The notes beneath the pieces are model-generated. The model worked only from the letters and a program-made list of their open reading frames with translations. It was not told where the DNA came from and ran no database searches. A DNA stretch of 64,000 nt, taken from the NCBI RefSeq assembly GCF_904846215.1, contig NZ_CAJGZK010000017.1, positions 1 through 64,000 of the forward strand. Reading direction: 5' to 3'. The first letter of the stretch is position 1. The number at the start of each line of letters is the position of its first letter. The position numbers and the translations under genes are program-made. This document shows, one piece after another, positions 26,197 to 34,957 of this stretch. Source of the DNA: Psychrobacter glacincola. GTDB taxonomy: Bacteria; Pseudomonadota; Gammaproteobacteria; Pseudomonadales; Moraxellaceae.

Positions 26197-27219
26197 CTAT
26201 AGCGAGATGTGCTGAGCTTCACCTTTCTCGACAGCAAGCTTAGCCGCAGCGGAAGCTACTGCTAAATCTTGCAAGCCAACACCGGTACCATCAAAAATGG
26301 TAATTTCTTCAGCTGAGCTACGACCCGGATGCTCACCGTTGATGACATCGCCAAGGGTGGTGATATCAGATTCTTTAATAGCCCCAGATTTAATAGCATG
26401 CTGTGCTTCACCAATAGTGATTGATTGCGCGATTTCATCTGTAAATACAGTAGCAGCAGCTACTAAGTTGACATCAACTTCTTGCTTCCCAACGGTATCG
26501 GTACCCATACAGGCGATATGCGTACCCGGTTTGATCCACTCTTTCATAAGCAGTGGCTCAAACGCTGAAGTAATAGTAATAATGACATCCGCCTCGGCAC
26601 ATAATTGTTCGCGTTCAACAGACTCAAACGGTACGCCTAATTCTTCAGCGACTGCTTGGAGATTCGTAAGACGATCTTTATTCTTATTCCAAGCCACTAC
26701 TTTTTCAAAGTTGCGTTGCTCAAGAGCGGCACGCAGCTGAAACGTAGACTGGTGACCAGCGCCAACCATACCAAGCACTTTGCTGTCTTTACGCGCTAGA
26801 TGGGCGATTGATACGGCTGATGCTGCGGCTGTACGTACTGCTGTTAGGTAGTTGCCGCCGACCAGTGCACGCAATTTACCATTATCTGGATTGAATAAAA
26901 AAATCGTTGATTGATGGTTGGTCAAACCTTTAGCTGCATTACCTGGCCAGTAGCCACCTGATTTTAGACCTAATGATTTGCCAGCGCGGTCAAAACCTGA
27001 TTTAAAGCCATATAGCGCATCAGCATAGCCAATGGCTTCACGGATGACAGGGAAGTTATAGGCGTCGCCTCGTGACATTGATGCAAAAACATTTTCAACG
27101 GCGATAAAGGCAGAAGGGCGATCAATCACCGATTTGCAAGCGTCTTCTGATACGATCAACAAGCCTTCATTGTTAGCATTGTTAGCATTGTTAGCATTCA
27201 CACTATTTTCTTCACTCAT
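26197..27219 (-). CDS. bhcD: iminosuccinate reductase-like, ornithine cyclodeaminase family
   Basis: The 340-aa protein has the ornithine cyclodeaminase/mu-crystallin fold. GYADALYGFKSGFDRAGKSLGLKSGGYWPGN is the substrate part, and a Rossmann motif LGMVGAGHQSTFQLRAALEQRN binds NAD(P)H. In the bhc cluster this family member (BhcD) reduces iminosuccinate to aspartate, closing the cycle. The assignment rests on family plus operon order (A-B-C-D). An odd N-terminus carries an asparagine-alanine tandem (NANNANNANN) encoded by three 9-bp repeats. It is last in the operon, 145 bp after bhcC. Confidence 0.85.
   Translation of the reverse strand: MSEENSVNANNANNANNEGLLIVSEDACKSVIDRPSAFIAVENVFASMSRGDAYNFPVIREAIGYADALYGFKSGFDRAGKSLGLKSGGYWPGNAAKGLTNHQSTIFLFNPDNGKLRALVGGNYLTAVRTAAASAVSIAHLARKDSKVLGMVGAGHQSTFQLRAALEQRNFEKVVAWNKNKDRLTNLQAVAEELGVPFESVEREQLCAEADVIITITSAFEPLLMKEWIKPGTHIACMGTDTVGKQEVDVNLVAAATVFTDEIAQSITIGEAQHAIKSGAIKESDITTLGDVINGEHPGRSSAEEITIFDGTGVGLQDLAVASAAAKLAVEKGEAQHISL
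27169..27199. repeat. 9-bp tandem repeat in bhcD
   Basis: TTGTTAGCA is repeated three times in a row within the first 20 codons of bhcD, giving the NAN-type stretch of the protein. Repeat number could vary without breaking the frame. Confidence 0.8.
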
Positions 27220-27364
27220 GATAAATTCCTTTTTATACTGCTTAATTTGTAATTATTGAATACTTTAAATAAATGAGGGCTGCTGTAGGCTAAAGCTACA
27301 ACAGCCCATCTAAACTAAACTGATAGAATCATATTAATTTAGCTTATAGCTCTTGGTACAGTTC

Positions 27365-28516
27365 TTAGTACATTTTACCGCGTGCAGATACTGGCCATAC
27401 GGTCTCGACTTTACCGTTACGCACACCAATATAAAAATCATGTACGTTACAAGTAGGATCACAATGACCCGGTACCAGTTTTAGTTTTTCATTGACTTTA
27501 AGGACGCCATTTGGATCGCTGACCACGCCATGCTCGTCTGAACATTTAACATATTCAACATCGTCACGACCGTAGATGAATGGTAGACCACTGTCAACCG
27601 ACTGAGCTTTTAGACCGGCATCAACGATGGCTTTGTCAGGTTTGGCATGGCTCATCACAGAGGTTAGGATAAATAACGCATTTTCCCATTCACCAGCATC
27701 GATACGGTTGCCATCTTCATCTAAGATGCGACCATAATCGGCATCCATAAATGCGTAAGAGCCACACTGTAATTCGTTGAAAACACCTGAATTACTTTCG
27801 AAATAATAACTACCCGTACCGCCACCTGAAACGAATTCTGGTTTTAGACCAATCTCGTCTAATGCATCGATTGCTTCTTGTACTTGATCAATCGCGATTT
27901 GTGTTTTAGCTTTACGATCGCTAAAGCTATCCATATGCTGCATCGCACCTTGATAGGCTTGGATACCAGTGAATTTTAAATTTTCAGCGGCAGCAATCGC
28001 TTTGGCAATCTCAACAACCGCTTCAGTGGTAGTAACACCACAACGTCCAGCGCCACAGTCGATTTCGATATAGCAATTAAGTTCAGTGCCTGCTTCGGTT
28101 GCAGCAGCTGATAGCTCAGCGACGTTATCGACATCATCGACACAAACAGTAATTTTTGAGCCCATCTTAGGCAAATTGGCCAAACGCTCAAGCTTAGCAG
28201 GCTCACGTACTTGGTTTGATACCAATACGTCTTTGATGCCGCCGCGTACAAATACTTCGGCTTCAGAGACTTTTTGACAGCAAACACCAATAGCGCCGCC
28301 CATCTCTTCTTGCAAGTTTTGTACATCAACTGACTTGTGCATTTTACCGTGACTACGGTGACGCATATTATGCGCTTTCGCATAATCGCCCATTTTTTTG
28401 ACGTTACGCTCAAGGGCATCTAAGTCCAAGATCAAACAAGGGGTTTGAATGTCAGCTTCGTCCATACCAACAGCGGCGGGTACGTTGTAACCTACTTCTA
28501 ATTCTTCAGTAATCAT
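27365..28516 (-). CDS. bhcC: 3-hydroxy-D-aspartate aldolase-like, DSD1/D-threonine aldolase family
   Basis: The 383-aa PLP enzyme has an alanine-racemase-type N-terminal barrel: TPCLILDLDALERNVKKMGD, the HRSHGKMHKSVDVQ lysine segment, and ECYIEIDCGAGRCGV-like residues near 150. It ends in a DSD1 C-terminal domain with the zinc-site motif PGHCDPTCN. In Paracoccus, BhcC makes (2R,3S)-3-hydroxyaspartate from glyoxylate and glycine. Cluster order supports this rather than general D-threonine aldolase activity. A GGAAG site precedes the ATG. It is third gene of the operon. Confidence 0.86.
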   Translation of the reverse strand: MITEELEVGYNVPAAVGMDEADIQTPCLILDLDALERNVKKMGDYAKAHNMRHRSHGKMHKSVDVQNLQEEMGGAIGVCCQKVSEAEVFVRGGIKDVLVSNQVREPAKLERLANLPKMGSKITVCVDDVDNVAELSAAATEAGTELNCYIEIDCGAGRCGVTTTEAVVEIAKAIAAAENLKFTGIQAYQGAMQHMDSFSDRKAKTQIAIDQVQEAIDALDEIGLKPEFVSGGGTGSYYFESNSGVFNELQCGSYAFMDADYGRILDEDGNRIDAGEWENALFILTSVMSHAKPDKAIVDAGLKAQSVDSGLPFIYGRDDVEYVKCSDEHGVVSDPNGVLKVNEKLKLVPGHCDPTCNVHDFYIGVRNGKVETVWPVSARGKMY

Positions 28517-28645
28517 TTTAATTCTTCCATGTGGTTAGTGAGTGTTATGAAAAGCCGTTTAAACTTGCGCATTATTTGCGCTGAGTTAACGCTTTATTTG
28601 TAATCAGTTATTGATACCTAATTGCTGATTATAAGTTGCCAATTA

Positions 28646-29626
28646 TCAGTTCCAAGGCAGCTTGTCAAGATCAACGTTGCCACCAGTGATGATAACGCCA
28701 ACCTTTTTACCGGCAAAAACGTCTTTGTTCTTCAAGATAACAGCAAGCGGTACGGCACAGCTTGGCTCGATGACGATTTTCATATGAGTCCAAGTCAGCT
28801 TCATGGCTTCAATGATTTCTTCTTCGGTCGCGGTCAAAATATCAGTCACGTAATTGCTGACAAAATGCCAAGTCAAATCTTTAAGCGGTACTTTGAGGCC
28901 ATCAGCAACCGTGTTTGGCGCATCATCAGCGATGATATGACCGGCTTTAAATGAGCGTGCAGCATCATCAGCGTTTACTGGCTCAGCTGCATAGATTTTT
29001 ACGTCAGGGGCTAAATTAGATAACGTCAAGCAAGTACCTGAAATCATACCGCCACCACCAATAGGTGCGACAACCATGTCAGGTTTTTCGCCAATATCTT
29101 CCATTTGCTCTAAAAACTCACGTGAGCAAGTCGCTTGTCCGGCGATGACGCGTGGGTCATTGTACGGATGGACAAAGTCGCCGCCGGTTTCTGCTTGAAC
29201 TTTAGCAAAGACTTCTTCACGTGAGGTGGTTGATGGCTGGCATTCGGTGATGATACCGCCATAGCCACGTACTGCGGCTTTTTTTGCTTCTGGTGCGCTG
29301 TGCGGCATGACGACATTACAAGGTATACCACGACGACCTGCTGCATAAGACAAAGACAGGGCATGATTGCCTGAGCTGTGCGTACAAACGCCATTTTTGG
29401 CATCTTCGTCAGACAGACCGAACACCGCGTTTGATGCGCCGCGTACTTTAAAAGCACCTGCTTTTTGGAAGTTCTCACATTTAAAGAACATCTCACAGCC
29501 TGCCAGCTCATTTAAAAAGCGAGAGGTCAAAACAGGGGTGCGATGGATGTATGGCTTAATGCGCTCATGCGCCTCTAACATATCATCAAGGGTTGGAATC
29601 ACTAATCCGTCTTCGTTTGTGATCAT
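28646..29626 (-). CDS. bhcB: beta-hydroxyaspartate dehydratase-like, threonine/serine dehydratase family
   Basis: The 326-aa fold-type II PLP enzyme has the PLP-lysine in ENFQKAGAFKVRGASNA. SSGNHALSLSYAAGRRGIPCN binds the substrate carboxylate, and the GGGGMISGTCL loop holds the phosphate. It has no C-terminal ACT domain. In the bhc cluster it dehydrates 3-hydroxyaspartate to iminosuccinate. Serine/threonine dehydratase activity is the alternative if context is ignored. An AAGGA ribosome site lies upstream. The gap to bhcA (213 bp) is filled by dispersed repeat copy C. Confidence 0.86.
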   Translation of the reverse strand: MITNEDGLVIPTLDDMLEAHERIKPYIHRTPVLTSRFLNELAGCEMFFKCENFQKAGAFKVRGASNAVFGLSDEDAKNGVCTHSSGNHALSLSYAAGRRGIPCNVVMPHSAPEAKKAAVRGYGGIITECQPSTTSREEVFAKVQAETGGDFVHPYNDPRVIAGQATCSREFLEQMEDIGEKPDMVVAPIGGGGMISGTCLTLSNLAPDVKIYAAEPVNADDAARSFKAGHIIADDAPNTVADGLKVPLKDLTWHFVSNYVTDILTATEEEIIEAMKLTWTHMKIVIEPSCAVPLAVILKNKDVFAGKKVGVIITGGNVDLDKLPWN

Positions 29627-29681
29627 AAAAAATAGTCCTTCATCTTTTGTTTAATTACTTGTTATTTAATGGTTGGTTATC

Positions 29682-29828
29682 TATAGTCAGTTCAAAGTAA
29701 AAGCGATACGATTGTAATAACGTGCTATTGGCTATAATTTTTCTTGCTTGCTGTTCGCAGGCGTGACAGAGGCTGCAAAAAATTTGTAGCCAATAGCACT
29801 GTATCGTTTTTAAAATGAATCGACGATA
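29682..29828 (+). repeat. dispersed hairpin repeat, copy C, inside the bhc operon
   Basis: The copy is about 147 bp, starting TATAGTCAG and ending near GACGATA. Outer arms GTGCTATTGGCTA (29722) and TAGCCAATAGCAC are perfectly complementary yet differ from the arms of the other copies, and the apical loop carries an insertion. It lies wholly between bhcA and bhcB, ending 12 bp before the bhcA stop. Confidence 0.85.
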
Positions 29829-29839
29829 ATAGCTTTTAT

Positions 29840-31015
29840 TTATTTGGTTGGTGCGCTATGGCGATAATACTCTTGCGCAGCAGCAACGCCTTGACCCAGT
29901 TTGATAGGGTAGTCCAAATCAACCATCGCCATCTCAATCGTGGCAAGCCCTGCTAGTACCATCACTTCAGTTAACGAGCCTAGATGACCGATTCTGAAAG
30001 CCTTACCATTCATCTCACCCAAACCAATACCAAATGAGATACCATATTTATTAAAAGCATGATCGGTCAGCTTATTACTGTCAAAGCCTTCAGGAACAAA
30101 GATGGCGCTGACGGTATTAGAATAAAGATCAGGCGTTTTTGCGCATAGCTTCATGCCCCAAGCGCTAACAGCTTGGCGTACGCCTTCAGCTAAACGGTAA
30201 TGACGTGCATAGACATTCTCAAGACCTTCGTCAAACAACATCTCAAGACTTTCTCTTAAACCATAGATAAGATTTAATGGTGGCGTATAAGGAAAGCCGC
30301 CGTTGGCATTGGCTTTCAACATATCACGGAAGTCAAAATAGGTACGTGGTAACTCAGCTTCATCCATATGACTCAAGGCTTTTTGACTGACGCCCAATAT
30401 TGCCATACCTGTGGCGAGCATAAAGCCTTTTTGCGAGCCAGCAACCGCAACGTCTACGCCCCAAGCGTCCATCTCAAAAGGCACACACGCAATTGAGCTG
30501 ACACCATCGACGAATAACAAAGCAGGGTGGTCACTGCTATCCATGGCTTTACGAACCGCACCAATGTCACTTAAAACACCTGTCGCTGTTTCGTTGTGCG
30601 TGACCATAACGGCTTTAATTTCGTGTGCAGTATCTTCGCTCAAAATAGCTTGAAATTGGTCAGCAGGTGCGCCTGTTCCCCAATCGCATTCGACAACTTG
30701 TACATCAAGTCCGTGGCGCTGACACATATCGATCCAGCGATGTGAGAACATACCATAGCGTGCAATCAGAACTTTATCACCAGGTGATAAGGTATTGCTA
30801 ATAGCCGCTTCCCAGCCGCCTGTGCCGCTAGAGGTAAACAAGATGATTTCGGCATCTTGGGTGTCAAATACTTTTTTACAATCAGCAAGCACGGGTAAGA
30901 ACGTGTCTGAGAAATCAGGCGCACGGTGATCTTGCGTCGGCACGTTCATCGCGCGACGTAATCTGTCAGGGATATTGGTAGGGCCAGGAATAAAAATTGG
31001 GTTTTGTAGCGACAT
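29840..31015 (-). CDS. bhcA: aspartate-glyoxylate aminotransferase-like, class V aminotransferase
   Basis: The protein is 391 aa from MSLQNPIFIPGPTNIPDRLR. I chose the ATG at 31015 because AAGGA stands eight bases before it; an in-frame ATG at 31075 would add 20 unlikely residues. Class V signs are PGPTNIPDRLRRAMNVPTQDHRA, TSSGTGGWEAAI, LFVDGVSSIACVPFEMD and the PLP-lysine in VAVAGSQKGFMLATGM. It belongs to the serine/alanine-glyoxylate aminotransferases. BhcA moves the amino group from aspartate to glyoxylate, giving glycine and oxaloacetate. It is first gene of the operon. Confidence 0.86.
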   Translation of the reverse strand: MSLQNPIFIPGPTNIPDRLRRAMNVPTQDHRAPDFSDTFLPVLADCKKVFDTQDAEIILFTSSGTGGWEAAISNTLSPGDKVLIARYGMFSHRWIDMCQRHGLDVQVVECDWGTGAPADQFQAILSEDTAHEIKAVMVTHNETATGVLSDIGAVRKAMDSSDHPALLFVDGVSSIACVPFEMDAWGVDVAVAGSQKGFMLATGMAILGVSQKALSHMDEAELPRTYFDFRDMLKANANGGFPYTPPLNLIYGLRESLEMLFDEGLENVYARHYRLAEGVRQAVSAWGMKLCAKTPDLYSNTVSAIFVPEGFDSNKLTDHAFNKYGISFGIGLGEMNGKAFRIGHLGSLTEVMVLAGLATIEMAMVDLDYPIKLGQGVAAAQEYYRHSAPTK

Positions 31016-31912
31016 GATTGACATCCTTGTGAGTGCATATAAAGGGGCACAATAGTTGTATAAGCAGGGGTTCATGCGAATTTAATGCAAGAGTCTTCCT
31101 GACTCATACAGTTTGGTTTGTGTGTTTTTCAGATTTAAAAAATTAACCATGTCAAAGAAAGGAGTTGCAGGTGATTGGTCACTTTACTACTTACTGCGTT
31201 CTTTTTATGGTGTTCTTGCGGTAACGATTTTTACGAAGGATAAACTAAGAGGTTTTGGTTGAAAAGTGTAGATACTCATCAACTGATTAAAATATAGCAC
31301 TAATAGTAAGTTGTAACAAGGTGTTTTTAAATAACCTTTGTGCTAGACTTCTCTAGACTATTACAGTGACTGTTTTTCGTGAATAGCTGACATTAGTCCT
31401 ATTTATGGTTTTATGTCTTGACAGAAATGATTCATGATTGCAATTTCAGTTGCATGATTTATTTAAGAGCTGCCATAACTTCAGTATACTATGGTTCCGT
31501 GCCGATACTTTTGCCTTGATTGGTTATGTCAGTTGGATAACGCTTGTATTGCTACTGCTAATTACTGCGCCGTTACACTTACGTTAGCGTTATTGTCTGT
31601 TATCTTTTTGACCGCTTCTGCTTCAAATTCTGTACTATAGCTTTACAGTTTATTCAGTATCGCTTAATCTCTAACCTACTAAAAACCACTGATTCAATAA
31701 AGCAATCACAATAAAAGAAACCCTTTATTATCAAGGCTGAGGGGCTTATGAAAGACATTGGATTTCTTATAGCTATCACTTTTAAGTGTGTGAGTTTGAA
31801 TGATTCTAAGAAAGTTAGATCAAGATATCAATTTATGTTATTTAATGCATTTATAAAAATATTTAAACCCTTAACTTCGTACCATCATATATTTAAATAA
31901 GAAGATTTTATC
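31016..31912. other. long intergenic region between bhcA and maeA
   Basis: About 900 bp without a confident gene, containing the divergent promoters of the bhc operon and the NAD malic enzyme. Two short plus-strand frames (31489-31650 and 31748-31900) lack convincing ribosome sites or similarity. A TTGACA near 31418 has no clear -10 box. No regulator gene of the BhcR type is here, although that is where it lies in described clusters. Confidence 0.55.
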
Positions 31913-33595
31913 ATGCCAAACCAACGTCCGTTATATATCCCCTTTGCAGGTCCTGCACTGTTAGAAACCTCTTTGTTAAATAAGGGTAGTGCTTTTTCAT
32001 CAGAAGAACGTGATAACTTTAATTTAACCGGTTTATTACCTCATAATATTGAGACAATTGAAGAGCAATCATTACGCGCTTATCATCAACTTAGCTCATT
32101 TACCAGCGATATGGATAAGCATATTTACTTGCGTAATATACAAGACACCAATGAGACGTTATTTCATCATTTGATTGAGCAGCATATTGAAGAAGTGATG
32201 CCGCTCATCTATACCCCAACAGTTGGGCAGGCTTGTGAAAAATTCTCACAAATTTATCGCCGGAAACGTGGTTTATTTATCTCTTATCCTGAGCGCCATA
32301 AAATCGATGACATGCTGCAAAACGCCACCAAACAAAAAGTAAAAGTGATTGTTGTTACTGATGGCGAACGTATCTTGGGCTTAGGCGATCAAGGTATTGG
32401 AGGAATGGGCATTCCCATTGGTAAATTATCTTTATATACGGCTTGTGGTGGTATTAGCCCGGCTTATTGTCTACCCATATTATTAGACGTAGGCACCAAT
32501 AATCAACAGCTGCTTGATGACCCTATGTATATGGGCTGGAGAAATCCACGAATTTCTGGCGATGAATATAATGAATTTGTCGACTTATTTATTCAGGCTG
32601 TTAAGCGTCGTTGGCCAGAAGTGTTATTGCAATTTGAAGATTTTGCACAAACGAACGCCACACCATTATTGAATAAATATCGTGATCAACTATGTTGCTT
32701 CAATGACGATATCCAAGGGACTGCTGCTGTTTCAGTCGGTACTTTGATTGCAGCGTGTTTAAATAAAGGTCAGAAACTTAGTCAACAAAACATCGCTTTC
32801 TTAGGTGCAGGATCGGCAGGTTGCGGTATCGCTGAGCATATTATTCGTCAAATGCAGCGTGAAGGGTTAACAGAAGAGCAGGCACGCAGACAAGTATTTA
32901 TGGTTGATCGTTATGGTTTGCTAACCGATAGCATGACAGAGCTACAAGAATTCCAAGTACCGTTGGTACAAAAAGAATCTACTATTGAAAGTTGGGATAA
33001 AAGTCAGAAACTCGGTTTAGCGCAAGTGGTTAAACAAGCAAAAATAACCGTATTGTTTGGTGTAAGCGGACAAAAAGGTCTGTTTACCCAAGAGGTAATC
33101 GAAGCTTTATGTGTTAATACTGAACATCCCATTGTATTACCGCTTTCAAATCCAACGTCTCGTGTTGAAGCAACACCGCAAGAAGTGACTAACTGGAGCA
33201 AAGGTAAGGCAATCCTTGCAACCGGTAGTCCTTTTCCTAATACAACTTTTGAAGGTCAGTCTTTCGAAGTTTCCCAATGTAATAACAGTTATATATTTCC
33301 AGGTATTGGCCTAGGTGTTTTAGCATCGCGTGCGACGGGTATCAGCGATAATATGTTGATGGCTGCAAGCCAAGCACTGGCAGATATATCGATGGAATAT
33401 GAAAAAGCACCAGGTGCAATATTACCGCCAATCAAAGTTATTAGAGAGATTAGTGAAAAAATAGCCCGTGCAGTTGCATTACAAGCGATTGAAGATAGAT
33501 TGGCATTACCTATCACGGCAGAAAATTTTGAACGTCGATTAAAAGCCAATTTCTGGTTACCTAAATACCGCAACTATCGTCGTACTTCTTTCTAA
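31913..33595 (+). CDS. maeA: NAD-dependent malic enzyme (malate to pyruvate)
   Basis: The 560-aa length matches the SfcA/MaeA type. Motifs are [25 protein letters not shown] (about 103-127), the [35 protein letters not shown] catalytic block, ADP/metal site [12 protein letters not shown], and the Rossmann motif [15 protein letters not shown]. It oxidatively decarboxylates malate to pyruvate, reducing NAD. Divergence from the bhc operon suggests a role in carrying C4 carbon from glyoxylate assimilation to pyruvate, but this is inference. Its ribosome site is weak. Confidence 0.93.
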   Translation: MPNQRPLYIPFAGPALLETSLLNKGSAFSSEERDNFNLTGLLPHNIETIEEQSLRAYHQLSSFTSDMDKHIYLRNIQDTNETLFHHLIEQHIEEVMPLIYTPTVGQACEKFSQIYRRKRGLFISYPERHKIDDMLQNATKQKVKVIVVTDGERILGLGDQGIGGMGIPIGKLSLYTACGGISPAYCLPILLDVGTNNQQLLDDPMYMGWRNPRISGDEYNEFVDLFIQAVKRRWPEVLLQFEDFAQTNATPLLNKYRDQLCCFNDDIQGTAAVSVGTLIAACLNKGQKLSQQNIAFLGAGSAGCGIAEHIIRQMQREGLTEEQARRQVFMVDRYGLLTDSMTELQEFQVPLVQKESTIESWDKSQKLGLAQVVKQAKITVLFGVSGQKGLFTQEVIEALCVNTEHPIVLPLSNPTSRVEATPQEVTNWSKGKAILATGSPFPNTTFEGQSFEVSQCNNSYIFPGIGLGVLASRATGISDNMLMAASQALADISMEYEKAPGAILPPIKVIREISEKIARAVALQAIEDRLALPITAENFERRLKANFWLPKYRNYRRTSF

Positions 33596-33613
33596 CTGTT
33601 AGACAGTACATAT

Positions 33614-33658
33614 AAAAAAGCCGAATACTACTTTTAATCGTAGCATTCGGCTTTTTTA
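33614..33658. terminator. maeA terminator
   Basis: AAAAAAGCCGAAT / ATTCGGCTTTTTT with an inner TACTAC..GTAG extension starts 18 bp after the maeA stop. A strong stem followed by a T-run. Confidence 0.9.
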
Positions 33659-33674
33659 TTGTTTAGATTTCACT

Positions 33675-34752
33675 AAAATTTGGTGTAATGGACAAAATTC
33701 ATGCTAAAAAGTAGAAGGTAGTCGCTAATGGACATAATTCATGCTATTTGAGTGACTTCGAGCCTAAAAAGTCTTTAATAAACCGTAACTTACGATGCTC
33801 ATTTAGCCCGTGATGACTGTGTAATTGTCGCTTTAGCTCACTGAACAACCCTTCAAGAGAATTGGTGGTGTTTGGTATGTCTAAATGCTCATACTCTCGA
33901 TAAGTAAATAACCAATCGCTATTGGTTCGCAGGCTACGGTAAGCACTTCTAAGACGCTTGTGCGTGTACCATGTTTTACCAGTAACCTCATTAGCACTAC
34001 GCTCACTTAGGTAGCCTTCATGAGTCAAGTACCAGTGATCCAAGTATTTTGTGAATGTGGCTTTATCAAGCTTTGTTATTTCTAAAGTAAGTCGTCTAAG
34101 CTCGATACTGGCGCTGTTCTTAGGGCGACGAGTCAGGTAGCGGGTCACTATTTGTATTTGATGAAACTGGCACATCTGACAAGGTATACTGGTAAATAGC
34201 GTCCTAAGTCCTCGTCTGCCATCGCAGGTAATGCTTTGTATATCAATGCCTAGCGATGCTAGGTGATCCACTCCTTGATTATAAGCACTGTTGGTTTCAT
34301 GACTCACTATCGCGTAATAAAGAACGGTTCTAGTGGTGTTGTCCATAAAGACCATTAAACCAAACTTGCGACCAAAGTAGGTGGTGTCCATGATGATATT
34401 AGCAGTCTTTGGCCGTTTAATCTGATACTCAATACTGATTTTGTCTAAGCGTCTTTGGATGGTTTTAAGACTACAATTATATTTATCAGCCAGTTGTTTG
34501 TAGGTCTGTTTTCCTTGGGTATATTCAGTCCAAAGGGTTTGGTTGTTGAGTCTGGTGCCACCTAAAAACTGCCGTTTGCAAGATAGACATTGATACTGCT
34601 GTTTGCCTAGTTTGCGCCCGTTCTTCTTGGTGTGTTTGTCACGACAAAAAGGGCAGTTTTTTGATTCATGACGTTGATTCCTTGCAAATATAGACAGTAT
34701 ATAGCTTCAGAGCCTACACCAGCATGAATTTTGTCCATTACACCGAAAATTT
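33675..34752 (-). mobile_element. intact insertion sequence (IS256-like, zinc-binding transposase variant)
   Basis: The element proper spans about 33682-34745. Its ends are perfect 24-bp inverted repeats beginning GGTGTAATGGACAAAATTCA. The 7-bp AAAATTT flanks both sides (33675-33681 and 34746-34752) as a target duplication, showing a clean insertion. The left end carries a second, near-copy of the repeat (ATGGACATAATTCATGCT at 33727). One transposase gene fills it. A shrunken copy lies at 2422-2925. Confidence 0.88.
33744..34697 (-). CDS. transposase with N-terminal zinc ribbon (IS256-like variant)
   Basis: The frame is open from about 34706 to the stop at 33744. Residues CPFCRDKHTKKNGRK..CLSC (about 15-40 from a CTG at 34695) form a CxxC...CxxC zinc ribbon. 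A helix-turn-helix (YKQLADKYNCSLKTIQRRLD) and a DDE domain (MDTTYFGRKFGLMVFMD, SITCDGRRGLRTLF, C-terminal TNSLEGLFSELKR with Glu) follow. No ATG lies before the zinc ribbon, so the start is uncertain: CTG at 34697 is a guess. An internal ATG (34391) would lose the DNA-binding part. Confidence 0.8.
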   Translation of the reverse strand: MSIFARNQRHESKNCPFCRDKHTKKNGRKLGKQQYQCLSCKRQFLGGTRLNNQTLWTEYTQGKQTYKQLADKYNCSLKTIQRRLDKISIEYQIKRPKTANIIMDTTYFGRKFGLMVFMDNTTRTVLYYAIVSHETNSAYNQGVDHLASLGIDIQSITCDGRRGLRTLFTSIPCQMCQFHQIQIVTRYLTRRPKNSASIELRRLTLEITKLDKATFTKYLDHWYLTHEGYLSERSANEVTGKTWYTHKRLRSAYRSLRTNSDWLFTYREYEHLDIPNTTNSLEGLFSELKRQLHSHHGLNEHRKLRFIKDFLGSKSLK

Positions 34753-34762
34753 AAGCAATAAA

Positions 34763-34793
34763 AAACCCCGTAAACATTAAGTTTGCGGGGTTT
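34763..34793. terminator. terminator downstream of the CAT-anticodon tRNA
   Basis: AAACCCCGTAAAC and GTTTGCGGGGTTT pair with one T-G across a short loop, just past the 3' end of the minus-strand tRNA. Confidence 0.8.
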
Positions 34794-34798
34794 GAATT

Positions 34799-34875
34799 TG
34801 GTGGGCCCAGTAGGACTTGAACCTACGACCAAAGGATTATGAGTCCTCTGCTCTAACCAACTGAGCTATGGGCCC
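34799..34875 (-). tRNA. tRNA with CAT anticodon (Met or Ile2)
   Basis: The 77-nt minus-strand cloverleaf has acceptor GGGCCCA/TGGGCCC, D-arm AGCTCAGTTGGTTAGAGC, anticodon loop ACTCATAAT (CAT) and T-arm GTAGGTTCAAGTCCTAC; CCA is encoded. The acceptor and anticodon stem resemble both elongator tRNA-Met and the lysidine-modified tRNA-Ile2 of gammaproteobacteria. Sequence alone does not settle which. Confidence 0.93.
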
Positions 34876-34957
34876 TTTAGTCGCACAATCATACCTGATT
34901 TTTATATATTTTCAAGTAAAACTTAGCAAGAATGCCATACTATTTGATAAATTATTA

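Noticed and set aside
31489..31650. 54-codon hydrophobic plus-strand frame upstream of maeA
   Set aside because: No ribosome site, neighbouring frames look equally protein-like, and no similarity is recognised.
31748..31900. 50-codon frame ending 12 bp before maeA
   Set aside because: AT-rich sequence with Lys/Phe-rich product and only a poor ribosome site; not enough to call a leader gene.
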